Assembly (NCBI RefSeq): GCF_036345175.1
Contig: NZ_CP107780.1
Location: 1,364,001-1,428,000, forward strand
Length of the DNA stretch: 64,000 nt
Direction of reading: 5' to 3'
Source: Streptomyces sp. NBC_00576
Lineage (GTDB): Bacteria; Actinomycetota; Actinomycetes; Streptomycetales; Streptomycetaceae
The translations under genes and the position numbers were made by a program. Positions 23,269 through 32,211 of the stretch are shown in pieces. Within the stretch, counting starts at the first letter, position 1, and each line of letters starts with the position of its first letter. The notes under the pieces are model-generated. The model saw only the letters and a list, made by a program, of their open reading frames with translations, made no database searches and had not been told where the DNA came from.

Positions 23269-24024
23269 ATGCCTGAGCAACCGCCCTATCTCCGCATCGC
23301 CGACGAACTCCGGCGGCGGATCGCGGAGCACGTATGGGAACCGGGAGACCGCCTGCCCTCCCGCGCCCAGATCGGCCAGGAGTGCGGCGTGGGCGAGAAC
23401 GTGGTGCGCCGGGCGCAGGAGTTGCTGATCTCCCAGGGCGTGCTGGAGGGACGTGCCGGATCAGGCACGTACGTCGCCGAGCCCCGGCAGCGAGTGCGGG
23501 TGGTCCGTTCCTCGGCGCGCGAGCAGCCCAACGGGTCACCCTTCCGTGCGGACATGAAGGCTGTCGGCAGGCAAGGGCATTGGGAGAGCCGGACCGACGC
23601 CAAGGTGCCGCCGACGGCGGAGATCGCGGCACGTCTGGGCATCACCGAGGGCGAGCTGTGCGTCCGTACGACGTACGAGTTCCTGGCGGACAGCAGGCCC
23701 GTGCAGTTGTCGACGAGTTGGGAGCCGTACGACCTCACGGCCGGCACTCTCGTCGTCCTGCCCGAGGGAGGGCCGCACGCCGGGGCGGGCGTCGTGAACC
23801 GCATGGCCGCGATCGGCATCACCGTCAGCCACGCCGTGGAGCAGCCGGAGCCTCGGCAAGCGACCGCCGAAGAGGCTTCGCTACTGGGCGTCCAGAAGGC
23901 AGCGCTCGTCACGCACATCCGGCGGACGTACTACAGCGACAAGGGAAGGCCCGTGGAAACCGCGGACATCGTGGTACCCGCCGCGCACTGCGAGATCGTC
24001 TATGAGATCCCGATCAACCGGTAG
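23269..24024 (+). CDS. GntR/UTRA transcriptional regulator
   Basis: 251 residues. Winged helix PYLRIADELRRRIAEHVWEP with PSRAQIGQECGVGENVVRRA, then a UTRA domain ending in THIRRTYYSDKGRPVETADI, the typical HutC-like C-terminus. It is third of its class in the element. The start ATG lies 8 bp after the operator pair, so autoregulation is likely, along with control of the divergent six-gene operon. Confidence 0.87.
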   Translation: MPEQPPYLRIADELRRRIAEHVWEPGDRLPSRAQIGQECGVGENVVRRAQELLISQGVLEGRAGSGTYVAEPRQRVRVVRSSAREQPNGSPFRADMKAVGRQGHWESRTDAKVPPTAEIAARLGITEGELCVRTTYEFLADSRPVQLSTSWEPYDLTAGTLVVLPEGGPHAGAGVVNRMAAIGITVSHAVEQPEPRQATAEEASLLGVQKAALVTHIRRTYYSDKGRPVETADIVVPAAHCEIVYEIPINR

Positions 24025-24064
24025 CGCTGTGAGCGCGTAGGTTCACCGGCTGGCGGTCGGAGGT

Positions 24065-24379
24065 CTACTTGTCGCGCGAGGTCTCGATTTCGGCCGCCAG
24101 AACGACCATGTCGCGCACGTGCGTGTAGTACTTGGCCCCGTACTCGTCGCCGATCGCGGGAAGTACCTTTTCGAACGCCGCTGTGAGCCTGCTCAAGCCG
24201 GCGCGACGCCGCTCATCGAGTGGGCCTTCGAGGACAACGGCCGCGTAGGCGTAGGAGTCCGCATCGAGCAGCACCATGTCCCGGCCTTCGATGTCCAGGC
24301 CGCGGAAGCCCGGAGGGAACGGCGCGGCCATATGCTCGGCCATCATCTGTGCCAGCGCGTCCAGCTTCTCTTCGAACAT
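24065..24379 (-). CDS. Small hypothetical protein
   Basis: 104 residues from ATG at 24377-24379 (an in-frame ATG 16 codons upstream is possible). Helical start EEKLDALAQMMAEHMAA, then GLDIEGRDMVLLDADSYAYA and a helical end. Resembles small actinomycete proteins of unknown function. It converges with the GntR gene, gap 40 bp. Confidence 0.6.
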   Translation of the reverse strand: MFEEKLDALAQMMAEHMAAPFPPGFRGLDIEGRDMVLLDADSYAYAAVVLEGPLDERRRAGLSRLTAAFEKVLPAIGDEYGAKYYTHVRDMVVLAAEIETSRDK

Positions 24380-24468
24380 GTGGGAGATCCTGCCAGGCAC
24401 TGGTGCGTCAAGGGGACTCCACCGCAACCCGGTGAACCTATGCGGTCACCAGCACTAGTGTGCACCGC

Positions 24469-24669
24469 ATGACCAACGACGCCCCGGGCTGCCCCGATTG
24501 CAGCCAGCCCATGGAGTTCGGTGGCCTCCTACTGTCCAGGCGGGAGGACGACGGCCGACGGGTCTGCCGGTCGCTGTGGAGATGTGCCGGTCGGCATGTC
24601 TGGTGGAACTGGGCCGACCGGCCGGAGGAACCATTGGAGGCCTGCCCAGTGCCGCAGCTGTTCCGCTGA
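24469..24669 (+). CDS. Small zinc-ribbon-like protein
   Basis: 66 residues. CPDCSQPM at the N-terminus and a later CRSLWRCAGRHVWWNW give a CxxC plus C-x5-C-type arrangement that probably binds zinc. Similar short proteins are common in Streptomyces. It is the last gene before the right AICE boundary at 24818. Confidence 0.6.
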   Translation: MTNDAPGCPDCSQPMEFGGLLLSRREDDGRRVCRSLWRCAGRHVWWNWADRPEEPLEACPVPQLFR

Positions 24670-25330
24670 CATCCAAGTGCGCCCGGGATGCGTGGACGTA
24701 GCCGAAGCGCGTTCGTATCCTCGTCGGTCGAATGCGTGTCGAAGTCGCCGAACGTCCGGAGTCGGTGCCCGGAAAGGGCCAGGTCAGACCCGCTCACCCA
24801 GTGGTCCGCTCAAGCGCCTTCTAAGCGCTTAGCCTATTCACGGTCGACCAACCCATGACACGACAGCAGCCCGAACGATTCCGCTGTGTGCCTCGATGGA
24901 TGCGCGCGACGAACACCTGGCTCCGTTCGAAAGAGCAGTACACACAGACGGAACCGATCACGAAACACCCGGTGACGTCCGGCGTGCCCCTACTCTCCGA
25001 GGAGGATTTTTTCAAGCGGACTTGTCGCCCCTAAGCCCACAAGGAAGTCAGACGGGGCGAGACCACCAAGAGAATTGGCACCTTCCTTCCCCGCCCTCGT
25101 TCACTTCGTGGCTCTGCTCGCGTTCATACCCTCGACGACATCGAGTTCCCCGGCGTCACCGAGTACTCGGCTTTCGGCGCGACCCGTATTCCACGACTAC
25201 CGGCGCCGGCCTCTCTCACCACGGCAGCTGACGCCGCTACTCAGCGCCACCGCCTCGGAATCGTAGACGCCCTATTCCCCCAGCCATCCGGCTCCCTTAC
25301 CCTCACGTCCATGCCAGGGAGGGGGTCCCA
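24670..25330. other. Gene-free region across the right AICE boundary
   Basis: No coding region recognised. It holds the right att core at 24818-24830. The 20 bases just left of the core (GTGGTCCGCTCAAGCGC) complete an AAGCGC/GCGCTT stem around CTTCTAA, so the reconstructed attP would have a full anticodon-arm hairpin. To the right, the pre-insertion DNA resumes. Confidence 0.5.
24818..24830 (+). repeat. Right AICE att core (attR)
   Basis: CTTCTAAGCGCTT, identical to 5841-5853. Right of it the DNA (AGCCTATTCACGG) bears no resemblance to a tRNA 3' half. Confidence 0.8.
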
Positions 25331-25834
25331 GTGGCCACGGAGGCGACGAGTTGGCAGAAGGAGCAAGTGAGTCGGGCCTACGTCCACGTACTCGCTACCC
25401 AGGGCGGCTACACCATCTGCGACTGGAACGTCGACAAGGACGGCGTCGACATGACCCTCCGTATGCGCGGGTTGATGGTCGACGTCCAGCTCAAATGCAC
25501 ACAGAGCCCACGCATCGTCCGGGGCGGCTACAGCTTTGACCTTGACATCGAAACGTACGACAAACTCCGTGACCTCGACCGCTCCGCACCCGGCCACCTC
25601 GCGTTACTGATCGTGCCGCCGGACATAGGCCGCTGGGTGACCCACCATCCCGAGTCGATCATCCTGGCCTGCCACGGCTACTGGGCCTCCCTGCACGGCG
25701 CGGGTGAGGCACGCAGCAACGGCACCACCGCGATCAGCCTCCCAGAGCACCAGCCCCTGACCGCCAAGTCGATAGGGAGCATGTTCGACACAGCGCGTCA
25801 GCTGCTCAACCCCGTCGGCCGAGAGGTGCACTGA
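25331..25834 (+). CDS. DUF4365-like predicted nuclease
   Basis: 167 residues from GTG with a GGGAGGGGG ribosome site. The sequence QVSRAYVHVLATQGGYTICD, then DKDGVDMTLRMR and VDVQLKCT fits the DUF4365 layout: an Asp in a DGxD context and a QLK element, as in PD-(D/E)xK nucleases. It is directly followed, one base after its stop, by the 393-residue gene, so they form a two-gene unit. Widely scattered in mobile regions; a defence role is suspected for the family but not shown here. Confidence 0.7.
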   Translation: MATEATSWQKEQVSRAYVHVLATQGGYTICDWNVDKDGVDMTLRMRGLMVDVQLKCTQSPRIVRGGYSFDLDIETYDKLRDLDRSAPGHLALLIVPPDIGRWVTHHPESIILACHGYWASLHGAGEARSNGTTAISLPEHQPLTAKSIGSMFDTARQLLNPVGREVH

Positions 25835-25835
25835 C

Positions 25836-27017
25836 GTGGTGCACCCAGAGCCGGACTTCGGTCCCGAGGAGATCCGCAGCTATCTCAAGGTCACCGGATG
25901 GACCCCGATCTCCGGCGGTGCCGTCGCCGAACTGTGGCGCCTGCCTGGTCCCGCCGACGAGGTTGTCCTGGTCCCCATGAAGCCGGGTGCCCCGGACTTC
26001 ACCAAACGCGCCCGGATCCTGCTCGGGGATTTGGCCCGCGTCGAGTCACGCGACATGCGCACGGTCCAAGACGCGGTCGCCACCGTGTTCAACGACGTCA
26101 CCGACCTCCAAGCCTCCCACCCCACCCTGAGCGACGGATCCATCCCCCTGGAATCCGGCTACGAGCTCTTCGTCTCCGCGAAGCGTCTGCGCGTGGCTTC
26201 CGCCGCCGCGACCATCCGCCGGCAAGGCCACTTCCGCACCTTCCCGACACGGGCGAGGGAACAGGCCCGGGACGTCCGCGTTGGACAGACCCGACGCGGC
26301 TCGTACATCGTGCCCATCATCAGCCAGGCCCGCGCCCCTGAGGACGTCTACTCCCCCGGCCAGGGCCGGATCGACGTGGGAGTGGAGGAAACCCTCTTCG
26401 ACCGACGCGTCACCGCCACCATGTCCCGCGCCCTGGGCGTTCTCGAGGAAATGGCGGGCGCCGACCGGGAGCCCACCCCCAGCGAGATCACCGACTTGGT
26501 AGGCGAGGGCGTCTCGTACGAGCTCTGCCAGGCTCTCAGCAAGGTGGTGAACGCGGACGCGATCGGAACCCTCGCCGTCTCCTTCAACTGGTCCCGCGTG
26601 GCCGCCCCGCCCCTGGGAACACCACCGCTCGTCGAGTTCAACCAGGAGGCAATCGATGTCGTTGACCGCGTATCGGCCCAGCTCAAGACGCGGATCTACA
26701 CGAGTCGGCACCTGATCTACGGCATCGTCACCGATCTCAGCCGCCACCCAGACGACGAAACCGGCCGGGTAGGTGTTCAGACCCTCATCAAGCGCCGCGT
26801 CAGAACCGTGTGGATGGACCTGCGCGACACCGACTACCACGCGGCGGTCCACTGCCACGACACCGGCGTCCCGGTCCGCGTCCAAGGCTTGCTCACCAGC
26901 CCGCCGGGCGGTCAAGCCACCATGGTGGTGGACGACTTCGGGCCCGACCCCTCGCTGAGGGCCACCTCCCTGGACACAGCGGCGGATTCCGAAACGCCAC
27001 AGCGACGAGACGCCTGA
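25836..27017 (+). CDS. Hypothetical partner of the DUF4365-like gene
   Basis: 393 residues from GTG. No family recognised. The N-terminal 70 residues look like a small alpha/beta domain (EEIRSYLKVTGWTPISGGAV, WRLPGPADEVVLVPMKPGAP) that recalls immunity or antitoxin-like folds. The rest is alpha/beta with no catalytic motif. Soluble, no signal peptide. Expression is coupled to the putative nuclease, suggesting a regulatory or effector subunit. Confidence 0.65.
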   Translation: MVHPEPDFGPEEIRSYLKVTGWTPISGGAVAELWRLPGPADEVVLVPMKPGAPDFTKRARILLGDLARVESRDMRTVQDAVATVFNDVTDLQASHPTLSDGSIPLESGYELFVSAKRLRVASAAATIRRQGHFRTFPTRAREQARDVRVGQTRRGSYIVPIISQARAPEDVYSPGQGRIDVGVEETLFDRRVTATMSRALGVLEEMAGADREPTPSEITDLVGEGVSYELCQALSKVVNADAIGTLAVSFNWSRVAAPPLGTPPLVEFNQEAIDVVDRVSAQLKTRIYTSRHLIYGIVTDLSRHPDDETGRVGVQTLIKRRVRTVWMDLRDTDYHAAVHCHDTGVPVRVQGLLTSPPGGQATMVVDDFGPDPSLRATSLDTAADSETPQRRDA

Positions 27018-27130
27018 AGGCACCAATCCGGACTGACGGTCGTAATCAGCGCTGAAGCAGCGGCCGAGACCACTGGGAAGGGCCAGCGGCAGAAGACGGA
27101 GCCCCAAAAGTAGATGCTCACTCCCCTACA

Positions 27131-27627
27131 TCACAGGCCGCCATGTCGTTCGGGTGCCTGAGGACTCCAGCCCTTCAGATACGGCTGGAGCTCATCCGGC
27201 GTCGGATCACGCGGAGTCGGCATGCCCGGAAGATGCTGTAGGGGGTCGATCCCCCGCACATACTCGCGTGCCCACTCCAGCCAACGTCGGGCCGAAGGCA
27301 GGGCCTGCTCGTCCAAGTACCCATCCAGTTCAGCAAGACGACGTTGCAGGGCATCGCAGTACTCGCCGATCACGACTGCCTCACGCCGGCGCCCGGCCTC
27401 CTCGCGCAGCACCGATACACGATGACTCCAGCGGACGGTCGCTACCACCTCGCGCACGGCGAGCACCCCAGGCGCCGGCGCAGGGTCCGATCTCGGAGCA
27501 CCTCGTCCTTGGCGTCCTCAAGCCCCAGCGTCAGCGCGGCGATCTCCGCGTCGTCGCCGGGGATCTCCGAGATCTTCAGCGCCTGCTCGACCTCGAACTC
27601 GCCCAGATCGGGCAGCAGGCAGTCCAC
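27131..27627 (-). pseudogene. Frameshifted helical hypothetical gene
   Basis: Two overlapping minus-strand frames read as one protein: 27627 to about 27455 gives DCLLPDLGEFEVEQALKISE ... DRTLRRRLG, and a shift near 27455-27466 continues as VLAVREVVATVRWSHRVSVL to a stop at 27131. The joined product would be about 165 residues, coiled-coil-like and charged. No function recognised. A sequencing error or two separate small genes are alternatives. Confidence 0.4.
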
Positions 27628-27709
27628 ATTCTCCCGGGCGAAGGTCAGGTCTCGGCGAGATGCCTGTCACCTGCGGCATCGGAAAGGTAGTTCACAGTGG
27701 CAACGATCC

Positions 27710-28879
27710 TCATGCGTCCAGACCACCGCGTTTGACGAGCTGGCTCGCGATGACGTTCCGCTGGATCTCGTTGGTGCCCTCGCCGACGATCATCAACGGA
27801 GCGTCACGGAAGTAGCGTTCGACGTCGAACTCCGTGGAGTAGCCGTAACCACCGTGGATGCGCACGGCGTTGAGGGCGATCTGCATGGCGGTCTCGGAGG
27901 CGAACAGCTTCGCCATCCCGGCCTCCATGTCCACCCGACGTCCGGCGTCCGCCTCCCGGGCCGCGTACAGGGTGAGCTGGCGGGCCGCCGTCAACGAAGT
28001 GGCCATGTCCGCGAGGTAGTTGCCGATCGACTGGTGCCTCCAGATCGGCTTGCCGAACGACTCCCGCTCCTGGGCGTAGGCGAGGGCGTCCTCGAACGCC
28101 GCCCGGCCGACCCCGAGCGCGCGGGCGGCGACCTGGAGGCGTCCGGTCTCCAAACCCTTCATCATCTGCGCGAAGCCCTTGCCCTCCACACCGCCGAGTA
28201 CGGCGTCGGCCGGGGCCCGGTAGTCCTCGAAGGACAGCTCGCAGCTCTCCACGCCTTTGTAGCCGAGCTTGGGCAGGTCACGGGAGACGGTCAGCCCCGG
28301 GCCGTGCTCCACGAGCAGGATCGAGATGCCGTGGTGAGCCGGCGTGGCGTCCGGGTCGGTCTTGCACAGCAGGGCGATCAGGCCGGATCGGCGGGAGTTG
28401 GTGATCCAGGTCTTCGCCCCGTTGACCACGTATCCGCGATCGCCGTCCCTGCGGGCGACCGTGCACATTGCCTGCAGGTCGGAGCCGCCGCCCGGCTCGG
28501 TCAGGGCCATGGTCGCGCGGATCTCGCCGGTGGCCATCTTGGAAAGGTACCGGCGCTTCTGCTCCTCGGTCCCGAAGTGCAGCAGCAGCTTGGCGACCAC
28601 GGTGTGGCCGCCCATCGCGCCGGCCAGGCTCATCCAGCCGCGGGCCAGTTCCTCGGTGATCAGGACGTAGCACGGGGTGGAGACGGGGGTGCCGCCGTAC
28701 TCCTCGGGGACGGCGAGGCCGAAGACGCCGAGCCGCTTCATCTGCTCGATCAGAGCCTCGGGGTAGGTGTTCTCGTGCTCCAGTTCCCGGACGACCGGTT
28801 TCACCTCCTTGTCGACGAAGTCGCGCACCGTATGGACGATGAACTGCTCGTCCTCGGACAGGGTGTCGAGAGTGCTCAT
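27710..28879 (-). CDS. Acyl-CoA dehydrogenase
   Basis: 389 residues, normal for the family. N-terminal helical domain, ATMALTEPGGGSDLQAM (signature 1), GLETGRLQVAARALG in the C-terminal domain, and the catalytic Glu within MIVGEGTNEIQRN near the end. FAD-dependent alpha,beta-dehydrogenation of an acyl-CoA. In its setting next to a CoA-transferase gene (63-bp gap) the substrate may be a branched dicarboxylyl-CoA such as methylsuccinyl-CoA (inference). Probably co-transcribed with the CoA-transferase from the promoter divergent to the LysR gene. Confidence 0.92.
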   Translation of the reverse strand: MSTLDTLSEDEQFIVHTVRDFVDKEVKPVVRELEHENTYPEALIEQMKRLGVFGLAVPEEYGGTPVSTPCYVLITEELARGWMSLAGAMGGHTVVAKLLLHFGTEEQKRRYLSKMATGEIRATMALTEPGGGSDLQAMCTVARRDGDRGYVVNGAKTWITNSRRSGLIALLCKTDPDATPAHHGISILLVEHGPGLTVSRDLPKLGYKGVESCELSFEDYRAPADAVLGGVEGKGFAQMMKGLETGRLQVAARALGVGRAAFEDALAYAQERESFGKPIWRHQSIGNYLADMATSLTAARQLTLYAAREADAGRRVDMEAGMAKLFASETAMQIALNAVRIHGGYGYSTEFDVERYFRDAPLMIVGEGTNEIQRNVIASQLVKRGGLDA

Positions 28880-28942
28880 GCGTGGCGCTCCTCGTGGAAA
28901 GTGTTGACGGCGTTGGTGCCGCCGATCTCTCGGGCCGGCGTT

Positions 28943-30142
28943 TCAGATGACGTGGTCGGCCCGCAGGCTGTCGATGTCGGCCGGGCTGTACCCCAGCTCG
29001 GCCAGGACCGTCTCGGTGTGTTCGCCGGCCGCGGGGACGGGATCCATACGCGGCGCCAGACCCGTCAGGTCCGCCGGCGGCAGCAACGCCCGCACGGTGG
29101 CTCCGCCGGGAATCCGTACGTCCCGCCAGCGGTCCCGGCCGCTGAGCACCGGGTGCTCCAGGAACTCCGTCACGTCGTTCACCCCGGCGTTGGCGATGCC
29201 CGCTGCGTCCAGCAGTTTCATCACCTCGTCGCTGTCCATCTCACCGAACCGCTCGGCCACGATGGCGTTCAGCTCCTCGCGGTGGGCGACGCGGGCGGAG
29301 CCGGTGGCGAAACGTGGATCCTTGACGAGCCCTGGCAGACCGAGGAACCGGCCGCACAGAGCTGCCCATTCGCGTTCGTTCTGGATGGAGAACAGCACGT
29401 CCTTGCCGTCGGCGGCGGTGTAGGCGCCGTACGGGGCGATGGTGGCGTGCTGGGTGCCGAGGCGCGGGGGCTGGGTGCCACCGAAGCGGGTGTAGTAGGC
29501 GGGCTGGTTCATCCACTCGGCCAGTGCCTCGAACAGCGAGACCTCCACGGCACGGGCGATGCCTGTGGTGGCGCGGGTGAGTAGTGCGGTGAGGATGCCG
29601 GAGTAGGCGTACATGCCTGCGGCGATGTCGGCGATCGATACTCCGACACGGGCTGAGCCGTGCTCGTTGCCGGTGAGTGAGACGAGGCCGGTCTGGCACT
29701 GCACCAGCAGGTCGTATGCCTTGCGGTCGGCCCACGGGCCGCTGGAGCCGTAGCCCGTGATGGCGCACGGGATAAGGGAGGGAAATCGTTCGGCGAGGGC
29801 ATCGGCGCCCAGGCCCATGCGTGCGGCTGCGCCGGGGGCAAGGTTCTGCACGAACACGTCCGCGTCTGCGAGGAGTTGTTCCAGGACGGCTCTTCCCGCG
29901 GCCGACTTCAGGTCGAGTGTGACGGACTCCTTTGACCGGTTGAGCCACACGAAGTAGCTGGACTCGCCGTGCACCGTGGTGTCGTAGCGGCGGGCGAAGT
30001 CGCCTCCGTCCGGCCGCTCCACCTTGATGACCCGGGCGCCGAGGTCGGCCAGCTGGCGGGTGGCGAAGGGGGCGGCCACCGCCTGTTCGAGGCTGACGAC
30101 GGTGAAGCCGGCCAGCGGCAGCGCTTCGGCGGGCTCGGTCAT
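28943..30142 (-). CDS. CaiB/BaiF (family III) CoA-transferase
   Basis: 399 residues from ATG at 30140-30142. Family III motifs: LPLAGFTVVSLEQAVAAPFA at the N-terminus, GADVIKVERP-like GARVIKVERPDGGDFAR, WLNRSKESVTLDL, and the catalytic Asp in KAYDLLVQCQTGL. It transfers CoA from a donor such as succinyl-CoA to a carboxylate. Itaconate CoA-transferase of pseudomonads belongs to this family. Together with the hydratase (36280) and lyase (37146) it would complete an itaconate-type pathway. Divergent from the LysR gene across 106 bp. Confidence 0.9.
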   Translation of the reverse strand: MTEPAEALPLAGFTVVSLEQAVAAPFATRQLADLGARVIKVERPDGGDFARRYDTTVHGESSYFVWLNRSKESVTLDLKSAAGRAVLEQLLADADVFVQNLAPGAAARMGLGADALAERFPSLIPCAITGYGSSGPWADRKAYDLLVQCQTGLVSLTGNEHGSARVGVSIADIAAGMYAYSGILTALLTRATTGIARAVEVSLFEALAEWMNQPAYYTRFGGTQPPRLGTQHATIAPYGAYTAADGKDVLFSIQNEREWAALCGRFLGLPGLVKDPRFATGSARVAHREELNAIVAERFGEMDSDEVMKLLDAAGIANAGVNDVTEFLEHPVLSGRDRWRDVRIPGGATVRALLPPADLTGLAPRMDPVPAAGEHTETVLAELGYSPADIDSLRADHVI

Positions 30143-30248
30143 GGGTGGCCTCCAGGGGGATGCGGGTCCCGAACCAGGGCTACCATCATGAATGCTCATG
30201 GTGATGTCAGTGAAATACCATTACGTGATACCCCCATGCGCACACCGG

Positions 30249-31223
30249 ATGGCTGCGGAAAGAAGGCCCCTCTTGGACGTCAAGCAGCTCAAGGCGATCG
30301 TCACGGTCGCCGAGGTGGGCAGCGTCACGCGTGCCGCGGCGCTGCTGCATCTGGTGCAGCCCGCGGTGACCCGGCAGATCCGCACCCTGGAACAGGAACT
30401 CGGCGTCGAACTCTTCGAGCGGACCGGGACGGGCATGCGGCCCACCGAGGCGGGCGCGATCATGGTCGACCGTGCCCGGCGGGCCCTGAACGAGCTGGAG
30501 CGGGCCCGCGCCGAGGTGCAGCCGACCCCGGGCGAGGTGTCCGGCATCGTCACCGTCGGCCTGTTGGAAAGCACCAGCGACCTGCTTTCCGAGCCGCTGG
30601 TGACCGCCGTCGGCCGCAGCCATCCCGGCGTCGAACTTCGACTGATGACCGCCTACTCGGGGCACCTGCAGCAGTGGCTCGACGACGGCGACCTGGATCT
30701 GACCCTGCTCTACAACCTGGACAGCACACCCTCACTCAATGCCCGCCCCCTGGTGCGCGAGCGCCTGTGGGCGGTCGCTCCGCCGTCGGCCGGCCTGCGT
30801 GCCGACCGTCCGGTGCCGTTCGCGGAGGCGGCGGGGCATCCGCTCGTCATGCCCGCCTCGGGGCATGCGCTGCGCCGGCTGATCGACGCGGCGGCGGTGC
30901 GCGCCGGATCCACCCTGGACGTCGTCGTGCAGACCAACTCCATGCGGGTGCAGAAGCAGCTCGTCCGGGCGGGGCACGGCTGGACGGTGCTGCCCGGCGT
31001 GGGCATCGCCGAGGATGTCGCGCACGGCGTCCTGAGCGCCGCGCCGCTGAGCGAGCCCGACGTGTGGCGCTCGATCGTCCTCGGTACTCCGCGGTCCGGG
31101 CGCACCCCGCCCGCCGTGGAGGTCGTCGCGCGTGAGCTGGTCCGCAGGATCAACTCGGCGGTGGCCGAGGGCAGATGGCCGTCCGCCCAGATCCAGGGCA
31201 CTGACGCCGCCGAGGACGAGTGA
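30249..31223 (+). CDS. LysR-type regulator of the catabolic cluster
   Basis: 324 residues. Helix-turn-helix AIVTVAEVGSVTRAAALLHL VQPAVTRQIRTLEQELG (two pieces), followed by the usual substrate-binding domain with LYNLDSTPSL and GVGIAEDVAHGVL. LysR proteins activate a divergent operon when the pathway ligand binds. The 106-bp gap to the CoA-transferase gene contains ATACCATTACGTGATACCC, a plausible LysR box. The start is ATG 30249; TTG 30273 is an alternative closer to the domain. Confidence 0.88.
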   Translation: MAAERRPLLDVKQLKAIVTVAEVGSVTRAAALLHLVQPAVTRQIRTLEQELGVELFERTGTGMRPTEAGAIMVDRARRALNELERARAEVQPTPGEVSGIVTVGLLESTSDLLSEPLVTAVGRSHPGVELRLMTAYSGHLQQWLDDGDLDLTLLYNLDSTPSLNARPLVRERLWAVAPPSAGLRADRPVPFAEAAGHPLVMPASGHALRRLIDAAAVRAGSTLDVVVQTNSMRVQKQLVRAGHGWTVLPGVGIAEDVAHGVLSAAPLSEPDVWRSIVLGTPRSGRTPPAVEVVARELVRRINSAVAEGRWPSAQIQGTDAAEDE

Positions 31224-31260
31224 CGCGCTGCACCCCGAGAACACCATCGAAGGAACCTCC

Positions 31261-32067
31261 ATGAACGACACCGGCCCCCGGTCGACCGCCATCGCCCGCG
31301 CCCAGGACGGCATCGCGCTGGCCTACCAGCGCCAAGGCGACGGATATCCGCTCGTCCTCCTGGCCGGGCAGGCGAACAACCACCACTGGTGGGACGCCGT
31401 ACGCGGGGACTTCCACGCCACGCACTCCACCCTCACCCTCGACCTGCGCGGCACCGGCTACAGCGACAAGCCCCAAGGGCCCTACTCCACGCAGCAGTTC
31501 GCCGAGGACGTCATCGCCGTCCTCGATCACGCGGGTGTCGAGTGGGCCGACGTCTACGGCACCTCCATGGGCGGCCGGGTCGCCCAGTGGGTCGCCGCCC
31601 GCCACCCGGACCGCGTACGGCGACTCGTCCTGGGCTGTACCTCCCCCGGTGGTCCGCATGCCGTCGAGCGTGACAAGTCCGTACGACGGGCCTTGGCCCA
31701 GCCGGACCCGGAGGCGGCCCGGCAGGCGCTGACCGACCTGATGTATTCCCCCGCCTGGCGCTCCGCCCACCCCGGCCCTTACACCACCCTCGGCGATCCC
31801 GGCATGCCCCCGCACGCCCGCCACGGCCATCTGGTCGCCAGCAACGGGCACGACGCCTGGGACGCCCTCCCCCTCATCGCCGCGCCCACCTTGATCCTGC
31901 ACGGCGACCAGGACCGGCTCACACCGCCGGACAATCTCCCCCTGCTCGCTGCCCGCATCCCCGATGCCCGGACGCATCTGTTCCCCGGCGCCCGCCACGC
32001 CTACTTCGAGGAGTGCCGCACGGAGTCCGGCCCGCTCGTCGAGGCGTTCCTCAACGAACGGCCGTAG
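31261..32067 (+). CDS. Alpha/beta hydrolase
   Basis: 268 residues. Nucleophile elbow YGTSMGGR, catalytic acid in LILHGDQDRLTPP and His in PGARHAYFEE, order Ser-Asp-His as expected. Oxyanion region LVLLAGQANNHHWW. Related to 3-oxoadipate enol-lactonases and similar esterases. It starts 37 bp after the LysR gene on the same strand, so it probably belongs to the plus-strand catabolic operon. It could hydrolyse an ester or lactone precursor, or a CoA thioester. Confidence 0.85.
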   Translation: MNDTGPRSTAIARAQDGIALAYQRQGDGYPLVLLAGQANNHHWWDAVRGDFHATHSTLTLDLRGTGYSDKPQGPYSTQQFAEDVIAVLDHAGVEWADVYGTSMGGRVAQWVAARHPDRVRRLVLGCTSPGGPHAVERDKSVRRALAQPDPEAARQALTDLMYSPAWRSAHPGPYTTLGDPGMPPHARHGHLVASNGHDAWDALPLIAAPTLILHGDQDRLTPPDNLPLLAARIPDARTHLFPGARHAYFEECRTESGPLVEAFLNERP

Positions 32068-32211
32068 CCGAGCCGCAGGTCACAGAGGCCCGCGGCTCCC
32101 TGCTATGCGAGCGAAGCATGCGGGTATCACGCCTTTCTATTGTCCAACCTCATCCATCAGCACCCATGATGTGTGGCACCTTGAGCCGACCGATCAGCGG
32201 AGTCGCTACGG
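32068..32211. other. Short intergenic region before the decarboxylase genes
   Basis: 144 bp without a gene. AT-richer than its surroundings (CTTTCTATTGTCCAACC), so an internal promoter for the decarboxylase-transporter segment is possible. Confidence 0.35.

Larger units (their letters stand above)
5841..24830. mobile_element. Actinomycete integrative and conjugative element (pSAM2-like AICE), about 19.0 kb
   Basis: The ends are the direct repeat CTTCTAAGCGCTT at 5841-5853 and 24818-24830 (extended match 16 of 17). The backbone on the minus strand reads traSA, small orf, spdB, transfer orfs, spdD, rep, xis, int, with int next to the left repeat. The korSA-like GntR gene and a divergent Nudix (pif-like) gene follow, then variable cargo to the right end. 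AICEs integrate by a tyrosine recombinase into tRNA 3' ends, excise and replicate by rolling circle, and transfer double-stranded DNA with a single FtsK-like translocase. All these functions are represented by intact-looking genes, so the element could be mobile. Confidence 0.85.

Noticed and set aside
24790..24830. tRNA-Arg 5' half at the right AICE end
   Set aside because: The anticodon stem AGCGC is present, but the preceding 25 bases form neither a D-arm nor an acceptor strand complementary to CGGGGGC.
27344..29584. 746-codon plus-strand open frame
   Set aside because: Antisense to the acyl-CoA dehydrogenase and CoA-transferase genes.
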